Part shown: piece by piece, positions 33,001 to 45,679 of the stretch
Numbering within the stretch: position 1 is the stretch's first letter
Layout: the number at the start of each line of letters is the position of its first letter
NCBI GenBank assembly: GCA_034336665.1
Contig: CM067570.1
Coordinates: 24,013,002-24,077,001, forward strand
Source of the DNA: Luscinia megarhynchos
Taxonomy: Eukaryota > Chordata > Aves > Passeriformes > Turdidae
Length of the DNA: 64,000 bases
Direction: 5' to 3'
Notes under the pieces: generated by a model
Database searches by the model: none
What the model was told of the DNA's origin: nothing
The model's input: the letters and a program-made list of their open reading frames with translations, nothing else
Made by a program: the position numbers and the translations under genes

Positions 33001-35238
33001 CAATGTCCCAAGCTGCTGTACAGCCCAGTTGCATGCCAACTCAGTCCTAACCCACTAGAATCTTGTTAGCCAAGGCTAATAGGTTAGGTTACTCTGCTCC
33101 ATTTGAATTCAGGGGTGTGAATCCTCCATTGTGTTTTCTGGAAAGTCCAATCCTAAATAGATGAAGATGGAAAAAAATTCCTTGTATCTGTATGAGAGAG
33201 ATCAAACCTTGAATGCTGACACGTGGCAGTCACTCATTTGGGTCTTCTCACATACTCCAGGGTGCAGAGATTATAACTTTGAGTAGTTTACAGCAGGATG
33301 CGTAGGGCTTAGGTTCTTAACTCTTTCCTGCTAAAAGCTCATTTGTATGATTCAGAGATGCTTTTGCCTTTGAAATAAATAAGGCCTTTAAGCTCCCTCT
33401 CAGAGGAGACGTGTGGGGAGGCCTGGCTGCCTTCTGTGCATAAATATTTCTGTCAAACTGGATTCAGACTTAGGTGGGTGAAACGACTGCGCCCATGGGG
33501 AGCCATCAGCCTCCACCTCCTGTTAGGCAGTACTGCATCACTGAGATTTGTGTTGTTGCCATACTGTCAAAATTAGCTGTGAGTGAGAGAAAGGGCTGAA
33601 ATGCTCCTGTATGTTTGCCAAGCAGGAGGACAGAGCAATTGGGAGAAGGAGAGAAATGCAGACTGTAGTAGTGAAGAGAAGCTGTGCAAGGAGAAGCTGC
33701 TTTCACAGCCTTGAGAAAGGGGATTACCTGTCCAGATGTGTGATAGGAGGAGGGAAGATGACTTCAAAGATGTGATTAATTATGCTTCCTATGCAAGGGA
33801 ATTATGCTAGTTACAGAAACAACACACATTTGGTTTGGTGGCTCCTAAGAATATGCAAGGTCGTAAAATATTTTTAAAGTGGTTTATGTGGTAAAAGCAA
33901 GATTACAAACAGAACAGGATTAGAAAAGCTCCAGGACGCGAGTTCCTGGAGTTATGTGAGGACATAAAAACCTGAACTTTAATTTTAGGAAGAAACAAAG
34001 ACCTCAAAGAATGGTTCTGACTGTTGCAGCTGCTGCAGATCAAACTTGAAAATGTGAAAAAAAATCAGTAAGTCTGTAATAGTGAGCCAGAATCAATAGT
34101 TCAGAGAGGATGAATTCTTGTGTGTGCTGTACTGGAGCATTAACTACCCTTCAGTGGCTCAGTGGCCGTATCAAACCTTACCTGGGAGATGCCACAGGGT
34201 CAGGACAGAGTGGAAAAGGACTGGCAGTTGGTCTAGGTTAGCATCTTAGAGAAGGAATAGAAGCAGGAAAAGCGAATTAGAGCTGTTCTTTCCTCCCCTG
34301 TTCCCTGGATGCTTGTCATTTGAACTCTTAGAAGGAAACTGATGAGCAACTATGCTTTGTGCTGGCTTTCCTTTGAGACCGTTTGTTGGCTTGTTTTATT
34401 TTAAAGTCTGAAATGTTAGAAAGAGATAATTATCTTTCCTATTTGGCTTGACCTCTTCCTTCCTGAGAGCGTACCTCCCCTTGTGCTGGCTCTGTCCTCA
34501 CAAAGTGCTCTGTTGAAAGAAAGTTCAGCAGAAAACTAGAAGAAAGCTTGGGATTTGGAATAAGATGTGCCCTCGAACAGAAGGTCTGAATCTCTGCAAC
34601 ATGCCCTGTTCCTCTCTGGAGGTGCTGTTAGGTATCAGATGTCAGTCATGCACTAGGTAGTTCTGAAATAGCAATGTTAAGGCAAACACTTCCATGAGAT
34701 GGAAGCTACTCCATCGGTCACCTCTCCCACCTTTGAGCAGCAAGCCAGACCCAGCAGCAGTTTCTCATAAGCAGAGAGGTTATCTGTGGTTATAATCTTG
34801 ATTGCCCAGCAAATTGCTGAATGCCTGAGGAAGCAGGAGGAGAATGTGCAGCTTCAGGGTGTGTGGGTTTTTCAGTCTGGTTCACAGTGAGCACTGGAGG
34901 TTGAGTGTTTAAGATGCCTTGGGATCCTGACATCATTTGTTGCAGTATTAGACAGCTGCATTCTGTGCCAGGAGGCCACCCCAGCATTCTGGAATAGCCA
35001 TGGGAGTTAAATAAATTGCTGTTTGCTACAGAAGCTTTGGATTATGAGACTGGCAAAGAATGGCTATCCAGGCAGAGGCAGACCCAAACACTATGTGAAG
35101 CAAGTGTGAAGACTATATCTCTGTTGGGGGAGTAAAGGTACATATTTCAGTTACAGACTATTTTCTTAAATTGCCCAATTTTCCTTCCCTCCCTCACCCC
35201 TACAGTAAATGCTACCTTCCTCCTAAAGGGCACGGGCC

Positions 35239-35255
35239 TATATATATATATATAT
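35239..35255. repeat. (TA)n microsatellite
   Basis: Eight and a half uninterrupted TA units in intergenic DNA. It is probably length-variable between individuals. Confidence 0.85.
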
Positions 35256-38200
35256 CATCAGTACACATGACCAAAACTTTGGTGCCAGAGTCCTTTGTCC
35301 TTTATCCAGCTGCAAATCTGCTCAGCTTCATGTGATGCAGCAGCACAGGGATTTTCAGCTTTTGTTCTGCTGTTTACAAAGAGTGAAAAAGATAAAATAA
35401 AAAATGTTCATAAAACTAGATCACAGTTACATAAAGGTGAACTGAAAACCTGCAGCAGGATCTGTCTGAGATCTGACTTGGTCATCTATCCAAGGAGAAT
35501 GTTTACTTGCACCCCTTATGTGATGACTGTGCTGTTCTCTGTAAAGCAACAAAAATGGAAGAGACTTTGATAGTGATTTCTTAGTGTGTGCAAAACATAG
35601 GTGGCCTTTGAGGTACTCCATTATTACTTTTCTCTAATTAAGAATTGATGATTCAAACTGAATGTGTGGGACAGCCATGCAGAGTGCCCAGTTGCAGGAT
35701 TGCATGTGACCAATGGGTTGGCAAGTTTTTCTGAGGAGAGGACTCCCTTGGGTGATTGGCAGAGGTAAAAACCTGACATGTGAGAGAACCTGGAAGAATA
35801 GTGGTCTTCCTGTGCTTTTGGATCTTGACCTCCAATTTAAAGTCTCTAGACTGCTTGCCTTTCTGTTTTTGGTGTTTGAACAGCACCTTTGGGTGAAAAA
35901 TGTGTTTGCTTCTCAATTTCGAAGAAATTGATATAAGGGAAAATCTTGCACAAAAGGATTGAAAAAAATTGGAGAAGTTAAAATGTGCAATAAATTAGGG
36001 CTGAGGGAATATAAAAACTTAAAATTAGTTTAACACCTCACTTGACAGATGGGAAGTAATTTATGTAAATTTAGGGAACTGGTAGTTGGATTCAGTTATC
36101 TAATTTAAACACTATTTCTAATTATTTTTTGTATGTATACAGAGGATTATAGGATGTCCATTATTCTGACAGAAGGGCTCTTCCTGTTTAAATTCAAATC
36201 CATAATTGAGTACCCCATTAAAATGTAAACATGCTGTGATAACAAGCACCTGATTATGCAGACAGGTTAGTCCAGCTACTCTGGTGAACAGCTGTGTGTA
36301 TGTATTTCAGATAATGCTTCTTCTTACACCCTAAGAACCACAGGCAGAGCCCTTGAGAGGTCAAGAGGTGCCTGACCCACAGGTGGGAGCTGCCTGTGAG
36401 GAGGTTTGCTGATGCTGAGTGCAGCTCTGAGAGCAGATGGGCTCTCCTGGGTTTCCACTGAAAGCAGGCCCTAGTGGCACCCAAGAGCACAGAGAGAAGA
36501 TGACACAATTAACAATTCCCCCTCCCTACACTGGTGCTGCTAATCCAAGTTTAAACTCCTAACAGCATCTTTGGAGAACCTTCTCCTTTACATTTTGACA
36601 GCTCTCTCCTTTTGCCAAGAGAAAGATCATGTAGGTTTACTGGGAAGCTGCCAAATGACAGCTTGACTTCACACCTGAGAAGCTAATGAATGAGGAGAGA
36701 AGGAAAGCCTCAGCCTGCCTCCAGCCTGGCACAAACACAAAGAGGCTTGGAAGCATGGGCATGAGCAACCCCTGGAGCTGCAACAGCAGCAGCAGATGTG
36801 ACACGAGCAGAATCCAAGCTGAACCTACAGTGGAGGAGGGAGCATGGGGCCTGTTACCAAACTGCAGAAGCATTATCCATCAACTGCACACCCTGGGGGG
36901 GAGTGGAGGCCTGGCCACGGATGACTCTAGGAGGTGTGGGATAAAGCTTGGAGCTCCACACTGTACAGCAGCCTTCTTGAATTGATTTGGCTGGCTTTCC
37001 TTGAGCCATTGCAGAAAAGACCGCTCTCTCAAGACGTGCATTAACAATCCAAATTGTACTTAACTACCCAAAGCCAGTATTTTTGGATGTGTAACTCCTG
37101 GCTTATAAACTCTGTGGGTAGAGGGCACCAAGAATGAGGCTGCATGACACCTCTTTGCTCCTTGTGGGTTGAGGCAGAATGCCAGACTGTTGTGAAGAAT
37201 TGCAGGCAGCCTGACTCCACAGGTGTTCAGGGACCCCCATGGGTGTTCAGTGACAGTGCAGGTGCTCATGAGCAGTCACCTCTCTCCTCCCACATGCATC
37301 ATGGGGAGGTGTCTCTGGCACGGTACTCTTAAGCCTTTTTTTGAGAGTAAGACTATTACAGCTACAAATTGCCCTTGGCTCTCTAACTGCCTGTTGAAAA
37401 GTAGTTGAAGTTGTGAATTTCAGACCACATTTTAAAATAGGAAAAAAATGCTATGCATGTGAGGATTTTTTCACCAGTATGGTGAACACTGACTCATCCT
37501 TCATATGGGAGAACTTAGCAAACTAAGAAGAAATGACCTTCAGGGCAGGGATTTCTATTTCATTTTTCTTTTAAGAGAAGACATTTCCAAGGACTGACCC
37601 CAAAGACCACTAGTTTGTTGCCTGACCCCACCAGGTGTTTGCAATCTGCAATTCTAGCAGTCAGGCATACCTAGCTGGATGCCTTTGCAGCAGCTTTCAG
37701 AGCAAGAGAACAGCTGTTCCTGTAGGACCAGACTGATGCCCGGGTCCTGCAGCGCTGGATGTTCTCTGGCCAGCTGCCAAAGTGTGTGTAACCTGAGGGC
37801 TGGGAAAGCGTCGGGCTCTTGTACCAGCACCCTGGGCTGCACTACAGAGGCAGCAGGAGCTTTGTGGAGCCTCATGGGAACATGAGGTGAGTAATCACAG
37901 CTGCAGCTCATTTCAAAGGGACAAATGAGCTCCCCTGCAGAAAGCTGGGACACTTCTGGTTGGTTGGGTTGGGTTTGGTTTTTTGTGGGAGAACGGTTGT
38001 TTCTAGGTTCAGGTGAAGGAATTGAGTGGGAAAGCCTTGCACATTCCTCGAAAAGTGGGCATTTTCATCACAATCGTAGAGCGACTTCCCTGGGACATAA
38101 AGGACGTCAGTGTTAAAGCCAGGAGCTGACCGAACAGACCTCCTAACTGATGGCTTCAGCGCAGTGCTTCAGCCACGAGGCTGTCCTTCCTCTGTTTCTA

Positions 38201-38513
38201 CTGACCCTTCACTATGTGCTTTTTTGGCAAGGCTGGAAAGCAGGGGGATCGCCCTTCCTGACGCCCCTATAGGACAGCAGCTTTTCAGAGAGGACTCACA
38301 CAGGGGAAACACTTTTTTCCTCCTGCGGCGATCAGAAGAGCGGCTCAGCGGCCGCACAGAACAGCGAGGTCTGGCGCTCACACGGCCCTCAGCGCCCGCG
38401 GGAGCTGTGGGCAGAGGTGCCGCAGCCCTGTGCTCCGGAGGGCGCGCTGCCAGCAACCCGCCAGCGAGTGAATTAAGGCAGAAAGGATCGCAAAGGAAGC
38501 CGAGGCTCGCTGA

Positions 38514-39092
<579 letters not shown>

Positions 39093-42000
39093 TGAACTGC
39101 CCTGGCGTGACGAGGCGCTTAAATATGTAATTGATTCCTAAATTGAATTCCTTCCACTTTGTGAGTGAATGTTTATTCCTTGCCTCCCCTTTTCGTTCCC
39201 TCCGCAAATTCTGGTCTTTGCTGCCGGCACTGAGGTGATGTGATAAACCGAGGGCACAGCTGACTCCTGCAGATACATTATTGGTGCCTGTTAATTTAGA
39301 GCAGAATTACATGCTTTAGTAGGGTTATGTCTGTCCATTTGTATTTCTCTTCGGAGCAGGACTGTGGAATTCCATAGGAAGGGCAGCTACCAAGTGGTAG
39401 GTGCAGGATGGAAGCGTGATGTGGTAGAGCTGGTACAGAATTAGGGAGAAAGAGATGAAGTGCGAATTGCTACCGCATAGTGCGGTTTTTGCGGTGGCTG
39501 CTCTAAAGCCAGGCTGGTGTTGGGCTTTTTTCATTTCTCTTTCTAGTGGAAAGAAAGGCAAAATATTCGGTTCAGTTTGATAGTGATAATAGGGCCAACT
39601 GAAAACTTTGCCCCCAAACACAAGAAGACACCCTAAGACATGTCTGAGTCTGCAGGAGAGAAAGGTGGGGAGGATGACGTGCATTTGTGGTGTCGGTGCT
39701 GAGAGAATTCCGAGGTGTCCCAGAATTGTTTTTGAATTCAGTCCCCGAAGGGCAGAGTGCAGCCAGCCCCAGAGGGCAGCCAGCGATGAGATCTGTGGTG
39801 AGACTGTTCTGTCAGTGAAAATGGGAGAGACTGTGTAACCAGAGGCAAAGAATACTTAAAATGTCCCTGTGAAAAAGCTCTCACTGTTTCTTTTGAATTG
39901 CTGAATGACCAGCTGTCCTTTATAGAGAAGACTTTGCGCATTTTGGGTCATTTACAAAACAGGTCAATTACAGTAAAATCATATAGGTGTATTTTATTAT
40001 GTAATAATTTTCCGATGTTGAATTAGCGTGACTTGGGGTTTTTAAGAGACGTGTTGAAATATTTTCTTGCAGTTATGACCTAACATACATGTGTTTAAAT
40101 ATCTGCTTTTTTGAAAAGTGATTTTTCTGGAATATGGGACAGGAGTATTGGAAGGCAGAACCAGATAGGAAGAACTGCATGTAGTTGGGTTTTTCTTTCC
40201 CTTTAACCTTTTTTTTAGTTTTTTGTATAAATTAAAGTTTGCAAAATCTCTGTGGAACAGCTCCACTTTTAATGTCTTAATGAAAAGTGCAGAAGGACTC
40301 CATGCTGTTTTGTGCAAATAGAGAACAAAAAAAGATGGTTATTGCCCCAGACAGCACACAGTCCATAAGGACAGTCTAGGATCACGGGAGATGGATACAG
40401 ACAGATGGTGAATGAAGGAAAAGAATGAGGCACTCTTGGTCAGCCTGATGGATTCTGACCACCACAGAGCAGTATCCTGACTGTTGGCAATTTATCCAAG
40501 CATCATGACAACATACAGCTTTAAGGGGGAGGTGAGAATTAAAGAAAGAAGTGGTGTTGTGAGCGTTGACTGAGGTGCAGTATTGCTCACAGCATCGACA
40601 TGCTTAAATTTTTAAGCAAGTGGGGAGTCGAGGACATCAGCCAGGCAAAAGGCTCTGGCTTTTGGAATGCTCTGAGACATCACAGAGTGGGTTTGTTGTG
40701 GAGAGGAGCTTCAGTGTGAGGGGATTCTGGATTTAGTGATGTGAGTGTCCTAGTAAGAAATCTGTCAGCGAGCTTGCCCCACCTTCACAGTGCCAGAGCT
40801 ACGTAAGCTGCTGCACCAGATCCCTATAAAGAGTTGGTTTTTCTTCTCTACAGGGAGGGGAGTAGATTAATGGGAATAACTATTGGTTAGTTGGATATTT
40901 ATGGTTTTGCTTCTAATAATATTTATTATTCCAAAGTTGTTATGTCTGAAAGAAGTTCAAATTATGTTCAAAATCATAGCCTTGAATTTTGTGGGAAAGA
41001 TTGGTTTGTAAATGCTCTGAAATGCATGGAAGAATAATCATTCAGGAAGTCATATAATGGAGATGAACTAATTCTACTGCAATCCTGTAGTATTTCACTG
41101 CTGACAGAAGATTTGTTGTGGATAATATTGAGATCTGGGGGAGGCTCAGAATGTGACTGAGACCTCAAGTTTATCTGCATGATGGTAGGTGCTGTGGTGA
41201 TGGGGACATTGAAGGACCTTCGTTGGCCTGTATTATCTATTTCAGTAGCCAAACCATTCCCTTTCTGTGCCAGTTGCTGCTTTGAAGTTTTATTATTCAG
41301 TTCAAAAACTGTTGCAGAAGCCAGTGAGACATAGCCCAGTGTAACAGAATTTGAAGTTCAGTGCTAAAGTGAGTAGGTTTTTTCTCTTCCCCCCCACCCA
41401 GCAACATAATTGCAGCTTCAGAATAATTAAACATGTAATCTCATACATGAGGAAATTGCTAGTTCGTAGTAGTAGAGCTATGGCAGTTGAAACTCATTTG
41501 ACTTCTGCTTATGAAATGAAAAATTCTGTTCTTATAAATTTTGTCAGTGTTTATCCAAATTATGGTTGATATGTAGCTTGATTGCTTTAGTAACAGGGAA
41601 TGTTACATAAAATGCTATCCTTCCCTTGAGTCTGTGATATTGTGTATCAGAGAACATCAGCTTTAATTTTTGTGGAAAATTATAGGAAATACAACAAATA
41701 TATAATAAATGGACCTCCAGCAGTGAAAGAAAATACTGGGGGGGAAAGTTTTTTTGTGTCAAAAGCATCTTATTCTTCTAATACCTTGGAGAAATCATAC
41801 AGTTATTTTTGTGTCATGCTGCTTCTTAAAGAGAAGGGGAAGAAGCTTTTTTGTTTTGGAGGGTGTTTGTGTGATATCTGACACAATGTCAATCTCAGGT
41901 TAAATTTTATGTGGTCTGTTCAATGCTTTATGTACTAGTGCTTGCTATGTCCTCTCTTACAAGTTCAGTCTCAGTCTAAACGTGCAACAGAGTAATTCTA

Positions 42001-43677
42001 TAAAATTTGGTTATTTGATATATTTGGTATTTGCAGTCTACATTGACTTACCTGGTCTTTCATAAAAAGCAGATAATAGTTATATTGGACAGTGTGCTGT
42101 GTTTACCAAAATTTTAATCATCCCTTCTTAATTTTGTTCAGGAGTATCATAAAGAAAATTTCTACTTATGATAGTATAGGTAACAAAAGACCATACAATT
42201 ATGTGACTTGCACATCTTGTTGCAAAAATACTGACATAAATTCCAACACTGGCTTGCCCTGTTAAGTTTCTTTGAGCTTGTTCTGTGTACGTCTATTCTG
42301 GAATAATCTTTTGTTTGTTTCTCATTATCATAGCTCTTTTTAAAAATGAGCTTTTCATTTTGTGCAGTGCATGGAGCTTTCTAGAGTAACTGAATGCTTG
42401 TGTCTAACTCTTTGTTGAAAGAGTCAGAAAAAATTACCAGGTGGAGACATTTCAGCCTGTAAGTGTCTGGTGGGCAGAGATTTGAGGTGGGGGGAGGTCC
42501 CTCCACCACAGCATGCAGAACTGAGTGAAAAGCCAAGCCTCTGTCCCCTGCCCTGCCTTCAGAAGGAACCTCTCATTTCTCTGATCCAGCTGTGTTGGCT
42601 GAATTCTTCTAAAAGGCTCTGTATTTTTTAGCTATTCAGTATTATTATGCTTTGCTTGTCAGCTCTAGAGACTGAAAAGGAAGAGAGAGCTTCTGATTTT
42701 CCTCCCTTCATAGTCTTCATGTTGCCATGACTGTTTGCATTTTATATGCAGAAACACAATTTCTGGTTTTTGTGAGGGGAAGGGTAGAAAGAAGATTTTT
42801 ATTCTTGTTCTTAGTAATCCATCTTGCTGATTACTAGAAATAGCCTGCTTCCATTCCTGCAGATAGCTTTATTTAACTAGACATAAAGGTGAAAACTACG
42901 TGTTTCTTGGTAATTTTACTGCAGTCCATAGATCAATGAGTTTCATACTTGCTTTCCACATATCTGTTAATTTTACTTAGATCTCATAAGCAAACCCAAG
43001 TGGCTGTAGATTTGGAAGCATCTTCAGTAGGCTGAACAAGAGAATAAGGCATCTAATAGAATGTTAGTTTTAAATTACAGGAATGATGATTTTTACAAGC
43101 AGCAACTTAATGGTTACAGCTTTAGTAATGGGAAATTTCCATGGAGTCTCTTGTAATGACAGGTATCGGTGTGGAACTTGTGAAATTATACAGGCAGTTG
43201 CAGGCATTCTGCTTTATAAACAAAATAAGGAATGATCTCTCTTCAATTTACTGAAGATAATGTAGACCTTAACAGAGATGACTGAGTTAGATTCATAACA
43301 TCTATTTAATTATCCGAAGTGTGAGTATCAGAGAAAATGTTGGTTTTTACTTTTTCTGTTCCCTAAGCTTGTTTATTGTATAATTCAACTTCTGTGGAGG
43401 GATGATTAATCTTAGCACTGATGGAACACTTGTTCTGCAGGCATGAAAGTGGATATTGATAAAGTCCAGTGATTATTAGTCCAGAACTTCAGGAAGATGA
43501 TAACAGGTTGAAATTCTAAAAAACCTATGAAGCTAGTAAAACAGTAGTAGTGAATATATGGGCAATGTGCTATACTGTCCCACTCCTAAGTTCAATGAAT
43601 ATTACATGGATATATCTTGTCCATCAGCCTATGGTAGGACTTCATGAAAACCGTGTGATTTTAAATTTGAAGTATGC

Positions 43678-44460
43678 AGTGGTGGATTAAACTTGGAAGT
43701 CAGTCAGGTGTCCACCAAGTTATTCTCTTACTCTCACTCCTCAGCTGAACAACAGGAGAAAGTAAGAAAAAAAAACCAGCTCATGGGTTGAGTTAAGGAC
43801 AAGGAGGTCACTCACAAATTACTGTCACAGGCAAACCACACTCAACTTGGAGAGTACTAATTTAATTTTCTGCCAATTAAAAAGAGAGTAGGACAGTGAG
43901 AAACAAAGTTGAGACTAAATCCAACTTCCCCCAGCCCTCCTTTCTTCCCAGGTTCAATTTCACTCCTTCATTTCTAACTCTTGTACTTCCTCCCTCTCCA
44001 ACGATGCAGGGGAGCAGGGAACAGAGGATGCTCTAGTTCTCCCATATCACTTTGTCTCTGCTGCTTTTTCCTCCTCACAGTCTTCCCTCTGCTCCAATGT
44101 GGCCTTCCTCCAATGGGGTGCAGTCCTTCACAAAGTGCTCCGAAACACTCCGCATACTCTCCACTTCAGTGCCTTGAAACACCTCCTCCCCTTCCTCCTT
44201 CTCTGACCTTGCTGTCTGCAGGGTTATTTCTTTCACATTTATCTCGCTCCTCTCCCAGCTGCTTCACAGTTTTTTACCCTTCGGTAGGTGCATTATCCCA
44301 GAGGTGCCACCAGCATCGCTGATGGCTTTTGCCAGTGGTGGGGCTCTTTTGGAGCTGGCTTTCGAACTGGCTCTGTCTGATGTGGGGGCAGCTCCTGATC
44401 TCTCACAGAGGCTGCTCCTGCAGCCACCTGGCTACTACTAAAGCTCCTCTTCAGGTTTGG
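43678..44460 (-). mobile_element. Degraded avian LTR-type interspersed repeat
   Basis: Read on the plus strand, ordered blocks match, from memory, the complement of a common avian repeat: GGTGGATTAAAC, AGGTGTCCACCAA, CCTCAGCTGAAC, GTCACTCACAAATTACTGTC, a TTTAATTTTCTGCCAATTAA block, CACCTCCTCC, TCTGCAGGGTTATTTCTTTC and CAGAGGTGCCACCAGCATCG. The consensus is known to me as LTR-like with TG...CA ends. This copy is diverged and appears shortened in its central array of GCTCCA-type units. It lies antisense to ABI2 in intron 1. No viral coding region is present. The exact subfamily name and ends are uncertain. Confidence 0.65.
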
Positions 44461-45642
44461 GAAGTTTAGTGGGGATAATTCAGAGCATGTTTGCTTTAAG
44501 TGAGTCTGTGAAGCTGGCAAAGTTGTTGAAGGATCTATCACTCAACCAGTCTATTTTCCTTTTTCATCACCTGTGCTGTGTTTTGCCAGGAAAGCTAATT
44601 TAATCCATTTAATAGTGCCACAAGTTCAACCTTGAGTTCAGGAAGTGCTGGATTGATCCTCTATTGAGTGGATATGGAAAGAGCATGAGCCATTTTATTA
44701 GTGGTAATTGGAGTCGCTGGTGGTAATACTGTATGTGTAGGTATGAAAATAAAATTTGTAAATATGCAAGTTGCTAATATAAAATAAATGTTGTAAAACT
44801 AAATGTTGGTTACAAGTGGAATTCTAGTTGTTCCCTTCTGTAGTTTATTTTCAGACTGTGGTTATTGAATTATATTGATCAAGAATTTTAATTCAGAGTA
44901 GCAAGCTTCTGCATCCTGCAGTTAATCAGCTCTCTGAAATTTATTGCCCATTGCTTGTGTTTTACTTGGGTTTACAGTTATTAATCTTTGTGGCTTAGTG
45001 CTGAGGTAGAAAGTGCCTATGTAAGGCAAGAACCTCTCCAGTCAGTGTTTTAAGCAAGTAAAATCTTACTCTGTAATGTTCAGCAGAATATTTTCTTGAT
45101 GAAAAACATTGATTTAAATACCATGTTTACAGCAGATTTATTCAGTAGTGTCTATGTCTAGAGGCTGATGAGTCTTTTTCTAAAAAAAAAAAATAATGTT
45201 TCAAATGCTCTATTTTTACACTTAATTGCGACCTGAAATTGACCTCTTGGTTAGTAATCTAAGTTTTGTAAATTTTGTGGATATCTATACCAGGAATTTC
45301 AGTCATTGGACTACTTTATGAAGCAAAACTCCATGTCAGTAGATGAAACATCATCACAGCACGCTGAATTTAGGAGCATTTCCTCTTCTCAAGGCTCTCA
45401 CTAGTTATGTTGGCAATTCTTTCTTGATGTGGATGAACTAATATGTTTTTGCAAGTGATTTGTGTCTATTTCAGTGAGAAATCTCAATTTTCTGTTTCTC
45501 AGGTACAACGAGTGAGTTGCTCTGTCAAATTTAAATTTATATGCTCAGAAGTATAGACTCTATATATGCTATTCCATTTTCCTGTAGCTTATTTCCCAGT
45601 AGATGTCATTGTAATATCTATTCTTAGTGGTATTTCAGTTTG

Positions 45643-45679
45643 AATAATAATAAATGCTTGCCTTATTATTATTATTATT
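45643..45679. repeat. ABI2: AAT/ATT inverted trinucleotide repeat
   Basis: A run of AAT units (45643-45653) is followed after nine bases by a run of ATT units (45663-45679). The first 11 bases of each arm pair perfectly, so the RNA or single strand could form a hairpin. The ATT part is also a microsatellite. Confidence 0.8.

Larger units (their letters stand above)
25446..38300. other. Intergenic region between CYP20A1 and ABI2
   Basis: Nearly 13 kb of moderately AT-rich DNA. The longest open frames (about 100-130 codons, for example near 27.5-27.9 kb) show no domain signature, no repeated splice pattern and no family resemblance. I see a T16 run, a TA microsatellite and small GC-richer patches, but no gene, RNA gene or large mobile element I can name. 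Distal promoter or enhancer elements of ABI2 may lie here unseen. Confidence 0.65.
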
